A stretch of 64,000 nucleotides of DNA from Daphnia pulex (lineage: Eukaryota; Arthropoda; Branchiopoda; Diplostraca; Daphniidae), in NCBI RefSeq assembly GCF_021134715.1, contig NC_060018.1:1302001-1366000 (forward strand), read 5' to 3'. The notes under the pieces are model-generated. The model searched no databases and was not told the DNA's origin. It worked only from the letters and a program-made list of their open reading frames with translations. Numbering within the stretch: the first letter of the stretch is position 1; each line of letters starts with the position of its first letter. Position numbers and translations under genes: made by a program. Of the stretch, positions 25,004 to 37,300 are shown in pieces.

Positions 25004-25112
25004 TGTTTTATATTTTTTTGTGTGCAGCAACATTTTATTCAACCATAAGTTTGCCACATAAACCATTGAATTTCGGCATCGTGTATTAAAGAGGATATAT
25101 ATATATTGGGAT

Positions 25113-26372
25113 TTAGTCTATGCTCAAACTCTTTAGTACATGCTTGACAATGAACGCAAATAAAGTAAAGCCTGCAATCACAACAACATTTGCTAGTAGT
25201 CCAGGGTAATCCACCCGACCCACTCGACGATCACCAAGGAATGGTAGAGGGTTGTTTCCGCTCTCTGTGCTAAGAATAGTAGGTAGTGAAGATTTTGTTG
25301 CCATTTCGACAGCAGCTTTCCTTAGCTCAATCTCTTTTTGGATTTTCTGTGAAAGAACAATAATTTATTTGGTGATGAGCTTATTGCACTATTTGGGTAT
25401 TTTTTACTATTGCAATATCTGGAAATAGTTCATTGAAAATTTTATCTCCAAGATTGAATTTCAGACTTTGCTCAGCAAGACATCTCTTTTCATGGTCAGT
25501 GGTTTCAATGCTTCCCAAAGTAGGACTCTTTTCCAGCTGTAACAAAATGGATTTCAAAATATGAATTGATGCATTTCAACAATAATTTTAGGCAGTAATT
25601 TACCATAAAACTCAATAATCCTGTCAAAATAGTTGATACACTCCAAGCCTGTTGACATATTCAATATAATCATGTGATGTTTAAAAACAACAATATAGTA
25701 ATTGTGAAAAGCTTACTGGATTCCATGAATCTGGGTGAAAGTCACTGATTGATAAGCACAACCTTAACATGAAATGCACAAATAAAGATATAAGTAACTT
25801 TTCATTCATGTTAACAAATAACTATAGGATGCATTCTGAATAATAAAAATATTTTTGCATGTTGAATTTCAAAGTAACTTTTACTGCTTTTACCAAAACT
25901 CTTATTGTTCAAAGAATTTCGAAAAACTGATATACATATGTATAACAGCTTTCGAGTTTGATGTTGACATCATTACCTTGTATTGGGCTTGAACCTGTGT
26001 ATACAAAAAAAAAATGAAGATGAATGATTTTGTGGTTGAAAATGAAATTTTTATCTTGATTACCTTCCATTCGGAGTGATCATATAAATACCTAGGATAC
26101 ATAAAAACTTTTATAAAAAGATTGTCTGTTCCACAGTTCAGATAAGGTTTGAACATACTTGGAGGCTTGAATGGAAATTCAGCGGGGAACAAGAGTTTTC
26201 CGTGATAGTATCCTCCTTCGTAAGGCGAATTTTCAGGACCGCTTACGACATAATGCCACTCTAAAATGTTTGACGGTAAGGGTTCTGCAACAACATAAGG
26301 AATAGGGTCCTTTTTCAAACGTAAATAGTCCTGTTTCAAACGTGATGTCGCGCTATTATTGTGTTTACTCAT
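25113..26372 (-). CDS. UBE2J2: Ubiquitin-conjugating enzyme E2 J2 (Ubc6-type, ER tail-anchored)
   Basis: A membrane-anchored E2 that works in ER-associated degradation, with its catalytic domain in the cytosol. Exons: 26372-26159, 26091-26064, 25994-25977, 25762-25717, 25648-25604, 25536-25408, 25346-25113, giving 237 aa. The UBC fold starts near residue 11 (SRLKQDYLRLKKDP), with the family block EPLPSNILEWHYVVSGPENS. The active-site cysteine is in RLCLSISDFHPDSWNPAWSV. The extended region after the active site replaces the usual HPN motif, as in Ubc6 relatives. The C-terminus has one hydrophobic helix (VVVIAGFTLFAFIV) and a short tail, as expected for a tail anchor. Exons 2 and 3 are micro-exons of 28 and 18 nt, needed to keep frame and to complete ITPNGRFKPNTR. 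The gene is divergent from ATG1. Confidence 0.95.
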
Positions 26373-27502
26373 TCTACAGTACGACCTAGACTTGATAATA
26401 GATTTTATAATCTGAAGTAGAAAGTAGAAACGTTCGGTTTGTGGAAGTCAAAATTGATCCATGACGATTGACAAACGCAGACGACTTTCATTCAAGGTGT
26501 TCGGTAAACAAGGCCTGCGCTCCGTTCGGGGGTGGGGTCGAACCATCGCTATTAAACATTAAAACGTTGTTTTTTAGTTTGTCTCTAAATGATTTTGCAT
26601 AGCAATTATTTTTTTTTTACACACCATAAAAAACGAATTTCACGGTTGAATAACAAACACAAACAGCAACCATTTGTAAAAGGGAACTCAAAAACCATCG
26701 CTAGATGGCTAGATTTTTCATGGTATGGGCTGACTGCCATATTAATGAATGTTGTTTTCAAGTGGAGATATCTCAACAGTCAATAATGGACATCGTGTAA
26801 ACCATAAATTGATGTGACAATCGGTTGTGAGATTTGTCTTTGTTATCCAGTGAGTTTTCTTGTGGGTAACGAAAACAAATGAATGAAATTTGAACATTGA
26901 CTGTAGTTGATTCGACCCATAAAATCATTCATTGCGTAATATAATTATGGGATCCTCTTCAGAATCGCTTCAAACTTTATACACGACTTAATGCTTACTC
27001 TTTTTCTAACGAAAAATGAGTTAAATCGATGATCATGACGAATGATGAAGTTTTTCAAAGGCGAAACAAAGAGTTGTGAGCCATCTAGCGGCCAAATGCG
27101 TCGCGTATGGAAAAAACATTCGTCTCAAAAAGCTCTCGCCCTCCCCAGTTCTTCAGTTCTTTGTCTACAGAGTAGACGTCCCAAAACATTGGGAGTCTGG
27201 TAGCCATTGTATATCTATTGTGTACATTTATTAGTTTGTGCTTTTGTTTAGTGTCGTTTAAACTGTCATATACGACAGTATATTCGTAGTATTTCATTCG
27301 TGGTGTGAATTAATATCATCGAGAATTGTTTGCGACTGCGCTGTCACAGACGACAATGGCTGCTCTCAAGTGCCACTGTTATTATTAGTTGTACAACTCT
27401 TGTACTAGTTGTACAGGGCTGTTCGACGTCGTATCAGCGCTGATGGAGTTCGATTGCATTAGTTGATCTTCAATCAAACGATTGACAAAGTAAAAATTCG
27501 CG
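26373..27502. promoter_or_regulatory. Shared 5' region of UBE2J2 and ATG1
   Basis: 1,130 nt between divergent start codons. It is AT-rich, and no TATA box was identified at a convincing distance. The ATG1 5' UTR probably occupies roughly 27.1-27.5 kb, which is less AT-rich than the rest. Confidence 0.4.
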
Positions 27503-30500
27503 ATGGAAAGTGTAGGCGAATTCGAGTACAACGCCAAAGACCTGATCGGCCATGGCGCCTTCGCCGTAGTATTCAAGGGCAGACACAAAAAGGTAAAACG
27601 ATCTCGATTCAACAACCCCTCTTCCGTTTTGTCTCTCCAATTTCCTACAGTCTTTTTCACCCTCCGAGCTTTGTGTGTACGTGTTGTTTAAAACAACAAC
27701 TCCACGAATAACGATGACGTCAATCCCACCACCTCGTGTTGTTGTATAATGACATCAGCGATAATCCGCCTTTGGGCAACACTTGTTTTTTGCAGAATTC
27801 GAGTTCCCCCGTCGCCATCAAGTCTATCACAAAGAAAAACCTTTCCAAATCGCACAATCTACTGGGAAAAGAGATCAAAATTCTCAAGGTAACAATATCA
27901 ATAATAATTTCATCTGCCCTCAGCTTTGTGAAGAAAGCGGTTAGCAATTTAGCCGAAATCTCACGAACTTTTTGTTATATTTTTCTTTAGGAGCTCTCCG
28001 AAGTTCATCATGAGAATATCGTGGCGCTGCTGGATTGCCAGGTACTTACAGGAACCCTTTTTTCTTCTTTCCTTCATCTGTACTTGGTTAACCGTATCCC
28101 CCCCTTAAAGAAAAAAAGATGTTCCAGGTTCCCTTATTGTTTTCACGATAGCTCATGGGAGAGGCACGTGATCAGCCAAGGTCGACAACCTCTCATTTGC
28201 AAGAGGATTTCTTTTCTATACCAACTTTAAAGGGGATGTTCCACAGACCCCCAAGGCCTTTTAATGTAATATGGGAGCATTGCGCTTGGTTGGAGACGCA
28301 TGGGAGAGCTTTCTCTCCCCCCATAGTTTTTTCATCCTGGCGATAAGAAATATATGGGAGAAGAGGAGCAAGCAGGTTTAAAATTAAACCCGAGCTGGGT
28401 GTGGGTCTCCGACCAGATGCGCATGTCTCGACTCGCATTTCCCTTGGTGGGAGGTGTCGAAATATAATTCGGGAGTTGACGTCATTAGGTAATGAAAATG
28501 TGGACGTCTGCCCTGGCATACCAACCAAATATTATGGAGGGAAAACCTGCTCTCAGATGAGAGACTTTGGCCCTAGCTACACACACTGTCTGTGCGTTTT
28601 CATAATATGGCACACGACACGCTGCGCAGTTTTTTGTTACTGCGCTTGACCTCGAAAAAGTGTTGGACATGTTTGGTATTGTGACGCAATTTCTCGACAG
28701 CCACGCAACACTCGAACGTTTTGCAGATGCTGTTTTATTACTACCTGCGTAGAAAACCTTATCTCGGATGACCTAGAAGACGGTAGCAATACGTAGCTGC
28801 TTACGTACTCGAGTTGAATTGTTTGTCAGACGTATCACTTTTCTCTTTTTTGAGCTTCGTCTGCCAATTTGACCCACTTTGGCGCACAATGGACTTTGTT
28901 TAAAAAGTGTTTGCCAGACGTTTGGGGAGGAAAATGTTTCGAGATTTTCGTTTTAGCGTGTAAACTGCCGCAAGCCAATGGCCATGAAGTTGGGTCTTTT
29001 TTTTAATTATTTGTTTGTCCTTTTTTGTTATTTTGCGAAGCGAGACGGGCGAGGGCGTTGATATCTATACGAGTAACGTAGTGTGGTAACGTAGTAATAA
29101 CCCAACAAAGGAGAGTGTGTATCCGCACGAAAGGCCACCACGAACTTTACATTCGTAACCTTGGTGAGTGCCTTTTTTTAGATATTAAAAGCCTCATGGC
29201 AAGCAAGGAATACAATGGGGTTGGGCCTTTTTTTAATAGTTATCTCGTGACCATACAACGTACATCCTCTTTCCGCTTAATCTGCCATTGCACTCTTTCA
29301 ATCAATAATTATTATGTGTGTGTATATAATCCCCCAGGAAACGCAGCATCATGTCTTCCTCGTCATGGAATATTGCAACGGCGGAGATTTGGCTGATTAT
29401 CTTTCAGGTTGCTATCCTTTTTTGTTCGTTTGTTTTTTTCCCGAAACGATTTGTAAACATTTTGGTTAATTGTAGTCAAGGGAACGCTCAGCGAGGATAC
29501 GATTCGCAATTTCCTGAAGCAACTTGGTAAGTGTCGAAGAAGAGAAATGGTACGGGCTGACGTCACATAATTTCACCTCCAATTTATTCACAGCTGGGGC
29601 GATGAAAGCGTTGCAACACAAGGGCATAGTCCATCGTGATTTGAAACCGCAGAACATCTTGCTCAGTCACGCTGGCAAACCCAATCCCCAGCCGAATGAC
29701 ATTCGCTTGAAAATCGGTGAGTGACCTGAATTTTTATCGCATAATGATAAAAGAAAATGGTTTCAAGTGCAATGGTACTTGTCCGGTTCTTTTTCTCCTG
29801 GTTGACCATCCTACTCTTTTGTATACTCTTATCGTTGAATAGCGGATTTCGGGTTCGCCCGGTTTCTTCAAGATGGTGTCATGGCAGCCACGCTTTGCGG
29901 CTCTCCAATGTACATGGTACGTTTGTAAATAAGCTGTAACCGGAATCGTTGTGTCGGTTCCCTTATCTCTCAACTGTTTTCCCTTTGTTTCACAATTAAC
30001 GTCTGTTGACTTTTGGATTGTTTTATTTTACTTTTTCAAGGCACCCGAAGTGATCATGTCACTTCAATATGACGCCAAAGCGGATCTGTGGAGTTTGGGT
30101 ACGATCGTGTTCCAATGTCTGACGGGACGGGCGCCCTTCACGGCTCAGACTCCACAAGCATTGAAAATGTACTACGAACGGAACCATAATCTCAGTCCCA
30201 AGTAAGGACCACTATAACTTTTTTGTCAAGGAGAAAAAAGAGCGAAAAATAAAAACTGCGTAGGGCAGCCTTGTGACGTCATTTTAGCGTACCCATGGTG
30301 AATGTACGTCGTAGAGCCGCTCTTGTGGTGGCCGTCACGATTCTAACGTAAAAAACATCTGCTGATGCAAACTGTACTACTTTTGACGGATTAAATCGCA
30401 TGATGCAATTGCGTGTGATCCAGTTTCTATGAAATTTAAAGAAGGGAAATTCCTCTACATGGCTCGATATTCATTGAATTGGATTATTCTACCTCTAGGA

Positions 30501-33045
30501 TACCTTCTGGCACGTCGCCCGAATTGACTGCGCTGCTTACGGGATTGCTGCGACGAAACGCCAAGGATCGGATGGAATTCGACGATTTTTTCAATCATTC
30601 TTTCATACGGAAATCGCAGACACCACCCACCACTCCGCCGTTGCCCGTCCCAAATCTGGCTCGCCTTTCAACACCTCCAAAGACGCCGCCGGTCACAGTG
30701 CCTGCTAGGCCCGTGCCGACGGCTCCAGCCTCTCAAAACAACAACGCAACGACTCCCGAAGAGGCCGACGATTTCGTGTTGGTACCGAGCCCAAGCCAGT
30801 TGCGTAGCGAGTCTAGGGGTGCGGTCGTTGGCGGTATCAACCAGAATGAAGGCGATACACAACCATTACCTGTTCCATCTCAAAGAGATGCCTTTATCAA
30901 GGTTAGTCTAACCTTGGAAGTTGTTCATTCTCTTTTGTTTGTTATTTATATTCGCAATCCAAATAACCTCCGTTTTCCTCCCCCTGCAGATGCAAACTTC
31001 GCATCGCAACAGCGATTACTCGCCCATCGGCAGTCCATCTTCCAGTCCAGGAGTCAGAGCCGCTCCATTACCACGATCGCAGCCAATTAGTGTGGCTCAA
31101 AAGGCTACGTCACCGACTAATGATAGCAGCAACTCTAGAACCGGAGTCTCGGGAGACATTAATTCGCTCTCTCCTCCATCGGTAATTTTCTTTTCAATTA
31201 AGAGTCGAGGTTGAATGTGGAAATTAATTCTTATTTTCAATTGAAAAGGTCCAATTTTGCGTTGGCACTCCTCCCGGAATCCCTGGTCGACGCCGATCGA
31301 CATCCGGTAGCAGTTGCGGCACGTCGCCTCCTGCATTTGCCGCACCTTGGCCGCAGTTGATGACTTCGCCACTCCGTCGAACTGCGGGAAGTGCGGGTGT
31401 CGTTGCCCCCGCCGGTCCCTTGGCTCCCATTAAGGGATCGCCAATCCGCATTTCTTCTCTGGCCAATGTTTCCGAAACAGCCACTACGCCATCGAGCGGT
31501 GGAATAGTCCAATTGCGGAATGTGGGGGGATCTGGGGCGGCCGTGGAATGGAATCCTTTAGTTCACCATCCAACTCGCACCATGACCCTGCCCGAGTTCA
31601 CTGGTAATAATATTTCGTAGCCTTGAAATTCTCGTTTTTCTAGCTCAATGTGTCTTATCTCCCTATCTTTTGGAACATGTTCCTTTTTATTTTCATTTTA
31701 TTTGTTGTGGCTGACTGGCTGTAGCCTCGCCCTCGGTGACCATGTGTGGAACGACTCCTAATCATGGATTCCATCGAAGCCAGACCGAGTACATGGCCAG
31801 CTCGCCAAGTTACGGAGGAAACCGAAGCCCCATGCAATGTTTTGCAGGAGGGGGATTGCAGAACAGTAATGGCAGCAGCTGGAGTTTGCAACGGAAACCC
31901 AGTTTCGATCATCAAATGGGAGCTTATTGCTATGGCACTTCGCCACCGATGGAAGGCCCCATCGTTTTTACGGCTCCCGAGCTGACACAGGAAACTCTTT
32001 TAGAGGTATATACTACGTCTTTGTGTTTTCACGCACGATCGAGGTACTCATATATTTCCTTCCATTTCAACAGAAGGAGCACAACGACACGTTGGCTAAA
32101 CTCAACTTTGTTTTGGCTTTGGTTGAGTGCATTATGGATGTGGCTCGTAATCGAGCCTCTCCACTTGCTGCTGCTCTCAACGAGTCGATCCACACCCGCA
32201 AGAACCCCATGGCCTCTTCACCTCCCGGTATGTTGATAGTTTGGAATGGCGTCGATTTTTTAAAATTCATAACATTTTATCCAATTAGGGGATGGCGCCA
32301 TTAGTCCGGCACACTCCGATGCCCAGCGCAGAGCTGAGCAATTGGTTTTGTACATCCGTGCTCTTCAATTGCTCTCGTCTGCTCTCAACTTATCCAAGGA
32401 GGAATTACAGGCCGAAAGGCTCCACCCTTCACACTCTGTCAAACAGGTAAAAAAAAGGAAAGGGGGGAAACACCTTTTTTTCGCAGGGTCATTAAACTTT
32501 TTCTGACTATTTTTCATTTTTAGGTTGTGGCCGTTTTGAACCAAAGATTCCACCACTGTTTGTCTCAATGTAAGCAGCTGAACGGCCAGTCACTGGCCCA
32601 CCAGTTGGGCGATTCAAATGCCGCCCAATTGACGGCTGATAAACTGCTGTATAATCACGCCATCGATTTGGTAAATCATGTTACTTTTTTCTGTTTCACA
32701 TTGTTGGGTCATTGGCCTCTGATTTTTCGCTTTTTCTAATCTCATTTTTCGTTTCTCTAGTGTCAATCGGCTGCTTTAGATGAGCTCTTTGGCAATCCGG
32801 CGAGCTGTTGCCGACGTTATCAAACGGCCCATATTCTGTTTCACAGTTTGGCGCAGCAAGTGACTCAGCACGCAGACAAGTCCATCCTTAATAAATGTGA
32901 GTGAAACAAGACGAGATATAATATTTAACTTCATTATTGACCTTGGTTATGTAACCGTTTGGATTTGACAGACCGCGAGGCCGTGGAGAAGCGCTTGTTT
33001 GTACTCCAACAGCAAGGCTTTATCAACGCCTATGATACTTCGTGA
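27503..33045 (+). CDS. Atg1: Autophagy-initiating Ser/Thr kinase Atg1/ULK (unc-51 family)
   Basis: ULK/Atg1 starts autophagosome formation in complex with Atg13, FIP200 and Atg101, and is controlled by TOR and AMPK. Seventeen exons: 27503-27592, 27796-27888, 27991-28041, 29338-29407, 29476-29526, 29594-29716, 29843-29916, 30041-30201, 30499-30901, 30990-31181, 31249-31603, 31725-32005, 32074-32227, 32289-32446, 32524-32670, 32761-32896, 32972-33045. They encode 870 aa. The kinase domain covers about 9-275: glycine loop [13 protein letters not shown] lysine 39, HRDLKPQN with Asp134, DFG at 161-163, activation-loop Thr176 (equivalent to ULK1 Thr180) in [11 protein letters not shown], and APE at 185-187. 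A Ser/Pro-rich spacer follows, including DFVLVP near 329. The C-terminal EAT/MIT module (about 630-870) begins [12 protein letters not shown] and binds Atg13 in the family. It is closer to ULK1/2 than to ULK3, which lacks this tail type. AATAAA signals lie at 33297-33302 and 33687-33692. Confidence 0.97.
28042..29337 (+). other. Third intron of Atg1, 1.3 kb
   Basis: Unusually long for this gene, whose other introns are mostly 65-300 nt. It splits the kinase domain between the segment ending LLDCQ and the segment beginning [12 protein letters not shown]. No coding exon keeps frame inside it. Long early introns often carry regulatory elements, but none was identified. Confidence 0.6.
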
Positions 33046-34399
33046 CCTGCCAAAGGTTTTTTCTAAAAGTTTATGATCTCTCATCTTTCCGACTAGGACG
33101 TCGTCGCGTGAAAAGAAGAATTTACACGAGGAAAAAGGAAAAAAATTAGCCCAAAAAATGCAGAAAAAGCAGTTATTTTTTCTTTCTTAAATGAAAAATA
33201 ATGTTTCTCCTTACTGTCGATATGCATCCTGGTCATAGATCCAATTACTTCTTAAACGTTTTAAGCGAAAACATAGACATTAAAAAAAAAATGACTAATA
33301 AATAATTAAGATCCATCCCGTGGTCCGTTTCGTGTGTAGAGTGCCAGATTTGATTAGCTGGAATGGCTACTTGGGTCTTATATAAGAGAACTGACGTAGA
33401 GAGAAGCTACTGTATAATCAACATGTGTTAATGATAAACAAATATTATTTCTCTTATCGTGTTGACGGTGGTTGGGTACGTTGATTTCAACATCAGTGCA
33501 GTTGGGTTTTTTTAGTTGATTTTCTCGCTCCTTTTTCTCGTTCGTTTTCATCGCTATACGTGATTTGTAAAACTATACCTCGCTATGTAATTGCTGAAAT
33601 GTTTTTGGTTGTGTTTTATTTTTTTTTGTGTTTAATTTTCGGCTTACTGAATCGTACCAGCGCGAATCATTTAAGTTTACACGTGAAATAAAAATACAAA
33701 TCATGTTTTTTTTTGTACTATAAAAATATCTGTGTCATTTGTTGAAAAATTTCTTGGATTTATTTATTGGCTGCCAGCGGGCCGTGAATGATGATGGCGG
33801 TATATAAAGCCGAGGTACACACAACACATGCATGTATAAACAACAAGAAGGAATCACTCTTATGACCGCAAGAAAAAAAAGAAAAAGGAGGACATGGAAG
33901 AATGACGGGCGAACGAAAAGAAGGAAATAATAAAAAAAAGATGCGCCGTCTTGTGTGGAAACGGATAGGACGGCAACGTCGCTCTTTGCTTCCATCTCCA
34001 TTCCTTGGTTTGTGGAAAATTTTGTTTCTTTTGTTGCTCGAAGCGACTCAGAAGAATTCCTCGCTCGCTGAAATACTCTGGACGAGCGTTTTCTAATTAT
34101 ATGGGCGTTGAAAAGTGTTTGATTGATTAAAGAATTTTAACGACATAAATTTCATTCGTGTGCCTATTAAAAGTCTGGAGATTTCTTCATGTTTGGGCAT
34201 TCGTCGAGGCGTGGGGTCTTGTAGGGTTAAGTGACAGTGACAATCCCCATCGTGTTCTTGTGTTACGTGTGTATTAAACTAGGTTCCGAGCATTATGAAA
34301 TGAACTACAGCGATAGCTCGTACAGTGCAACTCGTTTCATGCAATGCTCCTTGATTTTAAAGAAGACTATAGAAGAGAACATGTGCTATCTTGATTGGA
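33046..34399. other. Atg1 3' UTR and upstream region of the AUTS2-like gene
   Basis: It contains the Atg1 poly(A) signals named above. The right part presumably holds the promoter and 5' UTR of the AUTS2-like gene. An in-frame TAG upstream of 34400 bounds that gene's start codon. No other gene is seen. Confidence 0.5.
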
Positions 34400-37300
34400 A
34401 TGGCCAGCAACGACCAACAATGGGCCATTACTAGTCGGGCAAAACAACAAATCAGGCAAACTAAGAGGAGGGAGAGAGCCCAGCGTATGCACATGCAGGT
34501 GATGATGATGAATTCCCATTTTTAAATGGCTCATTTATTATTAGAATTCATACCACACAATTGATGTCAAGTGTAGGCCTAGTTAGGGCAGGTCTCTTAT
34601 CAATATCTATTTGTTTTGAATTTTTTCAACAGGCCCAGCAGAAGGAATGTGTTGATTCATCCCAAGGATCACACGGTGGCATCCATTCCAATTCACACAG
34701 TGTTGGTGGTTTCTCATCACGGGTACCAGCCTTTTCTAGCCCGTTGTGCCATGAGAGTAATGAAGATGAGGATAGTGAGACATCCTACAGTGAGGACAAT
34801 CAAAAGCCTTTAAAAACAACTAAGAACAAGAGCGGTAGCAGTGGTCCCAAACTTGCTGAGCCCTTGTATGAAGAAGATGTGATTGATGGATTTGCTATTA
34901 TTAGCTTCTCTACATATGAGGACTTGGAGGTTTGTTCTCAATGTGGACTCTAACTTTCTTTTAAAAAAAGAAATATTAATTTTTTGTTTTTTTACTTTTT
35001 AGGATGCTGTGAGGATTACAGAGAAAACGTCTTGCCTACCAGATCCTTTGGTACCTTTGGATACCAAAGAAAGAAATCGTTCAAGTCCGGGACAGCGAAG
35101 TAGTAAAAAATCAAACACCAGCCGAAGTAATGGAGCCATCAAAGGGCGATGTGGTCTCGACAGTACATCTCAGCCTTCCGTTAGCCACACCAACGGTCCT
35201 CCTGCTGAGACCAACAGTGTTAGCGTCAAACCGGAAGCGGCGATTGACTCGGGATCTCGGGACTCCCGGGCCACATCTATTGATAGGTTCAGTGATGTCA
35301 GTCGACACAGCAACTCTTCAAGAGGCTACCTTGTAAGTTAACCGATACACTTTCCCGTATTTTTCCCACTCACTAAATCGCTTGTTTTCTCGTTTTCAGT
35401 GTGATAGTGAAAGTGAGGAACTTGAGAAAGCCAACAACCACCAGGAACTAAGAGGGCTCAGTCCAAATGGTGGTAATAGCCGGCCAACCGAATTCGTAGC
35501 ACCTGTTAAGCGTTCTTTCAGTCCTGGCCATGCCAGTGTGGCAACTAATAGCCACAGTACCATAAGTAACGCGAGTAGTTCTAGCGGTAGTAGCTCTAAT
35601 GCTCCGGCGGCAGGAGAGAACTGCAACAACTTACGTTGGGTTGGTCTTTCTGGAAGTCCCCGTCCTGCCACTGCTGTTGCCCCCCTCGGTCATCTCCAGG
35701 TAATACTTATATTGATATAATCACCCGAGTTGGTATTCTAAATACAATTTCGTCTGTATTTCGTAATTCAGAATGGACCGAGACTATCGGATTGTCAACC
35801 AACGGAAGGAGGTGCCGGTCCGAGTCCGGATGGACCTCCGGCAGCTCCTTCACCTCGGTTACCGCTGCATCCTCCGGTTGCTGGATCTCCACTTAACACA
35901 TTTCAACACACCTCCAGCCCGTCGACTAATCCGGTTCCTGTTTTAAGAAGTGGCGGCTTTAATTCTCACCCCATCCCGCAATTTACAGCTCCTTCAAGTT
36001 GTCCACCTCTCTCCTACGTTGCTCCGCCATTCAGTACGACGGCACAGTCGATGTCTGGTCCTAAGCCACCGTCACCTGTCGCTCGTATCTCAGCGGAAAG
36101 CAGCAGAGCAGGCGAGGGACAGAGGCAGCAGCAGCAACCACCACCGCCGCATCCACCGCAGCAGCTACCAACTGCGATGATTCCTCCGCTGTCGTCTCAA
36201 AAGTTACCGCCACCTCCTGCTCCTTACGTGAAGCCGCCCAGTCCGTTTCATCCCAACAACTCAACGACAGGAATTCGACCGGTCTTCTCTTCAGCGCCTT
36301 CCAATGTCCCGCCAACGTCTAGCCTATCCTCCCCTGCACCTCCTTCTGTGTTCAGCACCAGCTCATCCTTCCCCTTCTTCCCTCCAGTGTCTATGGCTCG
36401 AACTATACCAAATCACAATAGCAACAGCAGCCACCCGACAACAACAACAACTTCAAGCGGATTTCCAACACCTTTCCTGGCTCCGTCTCCGCCTATTGTT
36501 GCCTCCGCTCCGCCAGCTCAGCCAAAGCACACCTCTCTCGGCGCTCCCCCAATGGCATTTGGCGACCCACCGTTTGCATTGACACGACTTCCGTTTTCTA
36601 CGGCTTCGTTTGCGCCTACAAGTTCAGCTAAACCGGTTACGTCAGTTGCTGAAATCGCGCCCAATTCATCACGCCCTAGTAGCCGAACATCATCATCATC
36701 TTCGTTGTACAACAACAATGAACCCAGCAGCAGGGACAGAACGGGCAGCTTACCGTTTCCTGGCCACTCTTCTACGACGAGGTCACCTAGTCTACCTCCT
36801 CCACTTGCTCCCTCAACCTTTCCCATACCAGGTAAATACAGTTTGTCACAGTTCAAAAGGTCACGCATCCTTGATCTCTCGTTAATTTTTTCCCTTACGT
36901 GTCATTTAGTTTCTTCTGCGTGGCCCCGTCCGCCGCATCCTGACTCATCAAGACAATACAGCCCTAGCCCCAATCCTGGGTCAAAACGTACTTCGCCTAC
37001 GGTTCGTCCTTCCGGCGGCAGACAGAGTCCTGGAAAGGATGCATTGCCTCTGGTAATAGACAACAAGATATAGTTGTTTGAATGTGTACGGTTTCTAATA
37101 ATAGATTATCATGATTGAGCAGGTGACTGGAAGAGCCCCAGGTCCTTCTCCAATTTCGCAAATGAGCACAGAGTCGTATTCTGACATGCTTAGACGTGAG
37201 CTGGACTCGAGATTTCTCAATTCGACGCCCAATATGAGTTCGCTTCTTCCACCGCCGCCTCTGTCCGCCACAACCGGTCCCAACAAACTATTGGATCCTT

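Larger units (their letters stand above)
24031..25112. other. SNX17 upstream region and UBE2J2 3' region
   Basis: A 1.08-kb AT-rich spacer between tandem minus-strand genes. It contains two copies of a direct repeat of about 145 bp (annotated separately). It also holds a minus-strand AATAAA at 25039-25034, which is the likely poly(A) signal of UBE2J2, about 75 nt past its stop codon. Confidence 0.5.
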
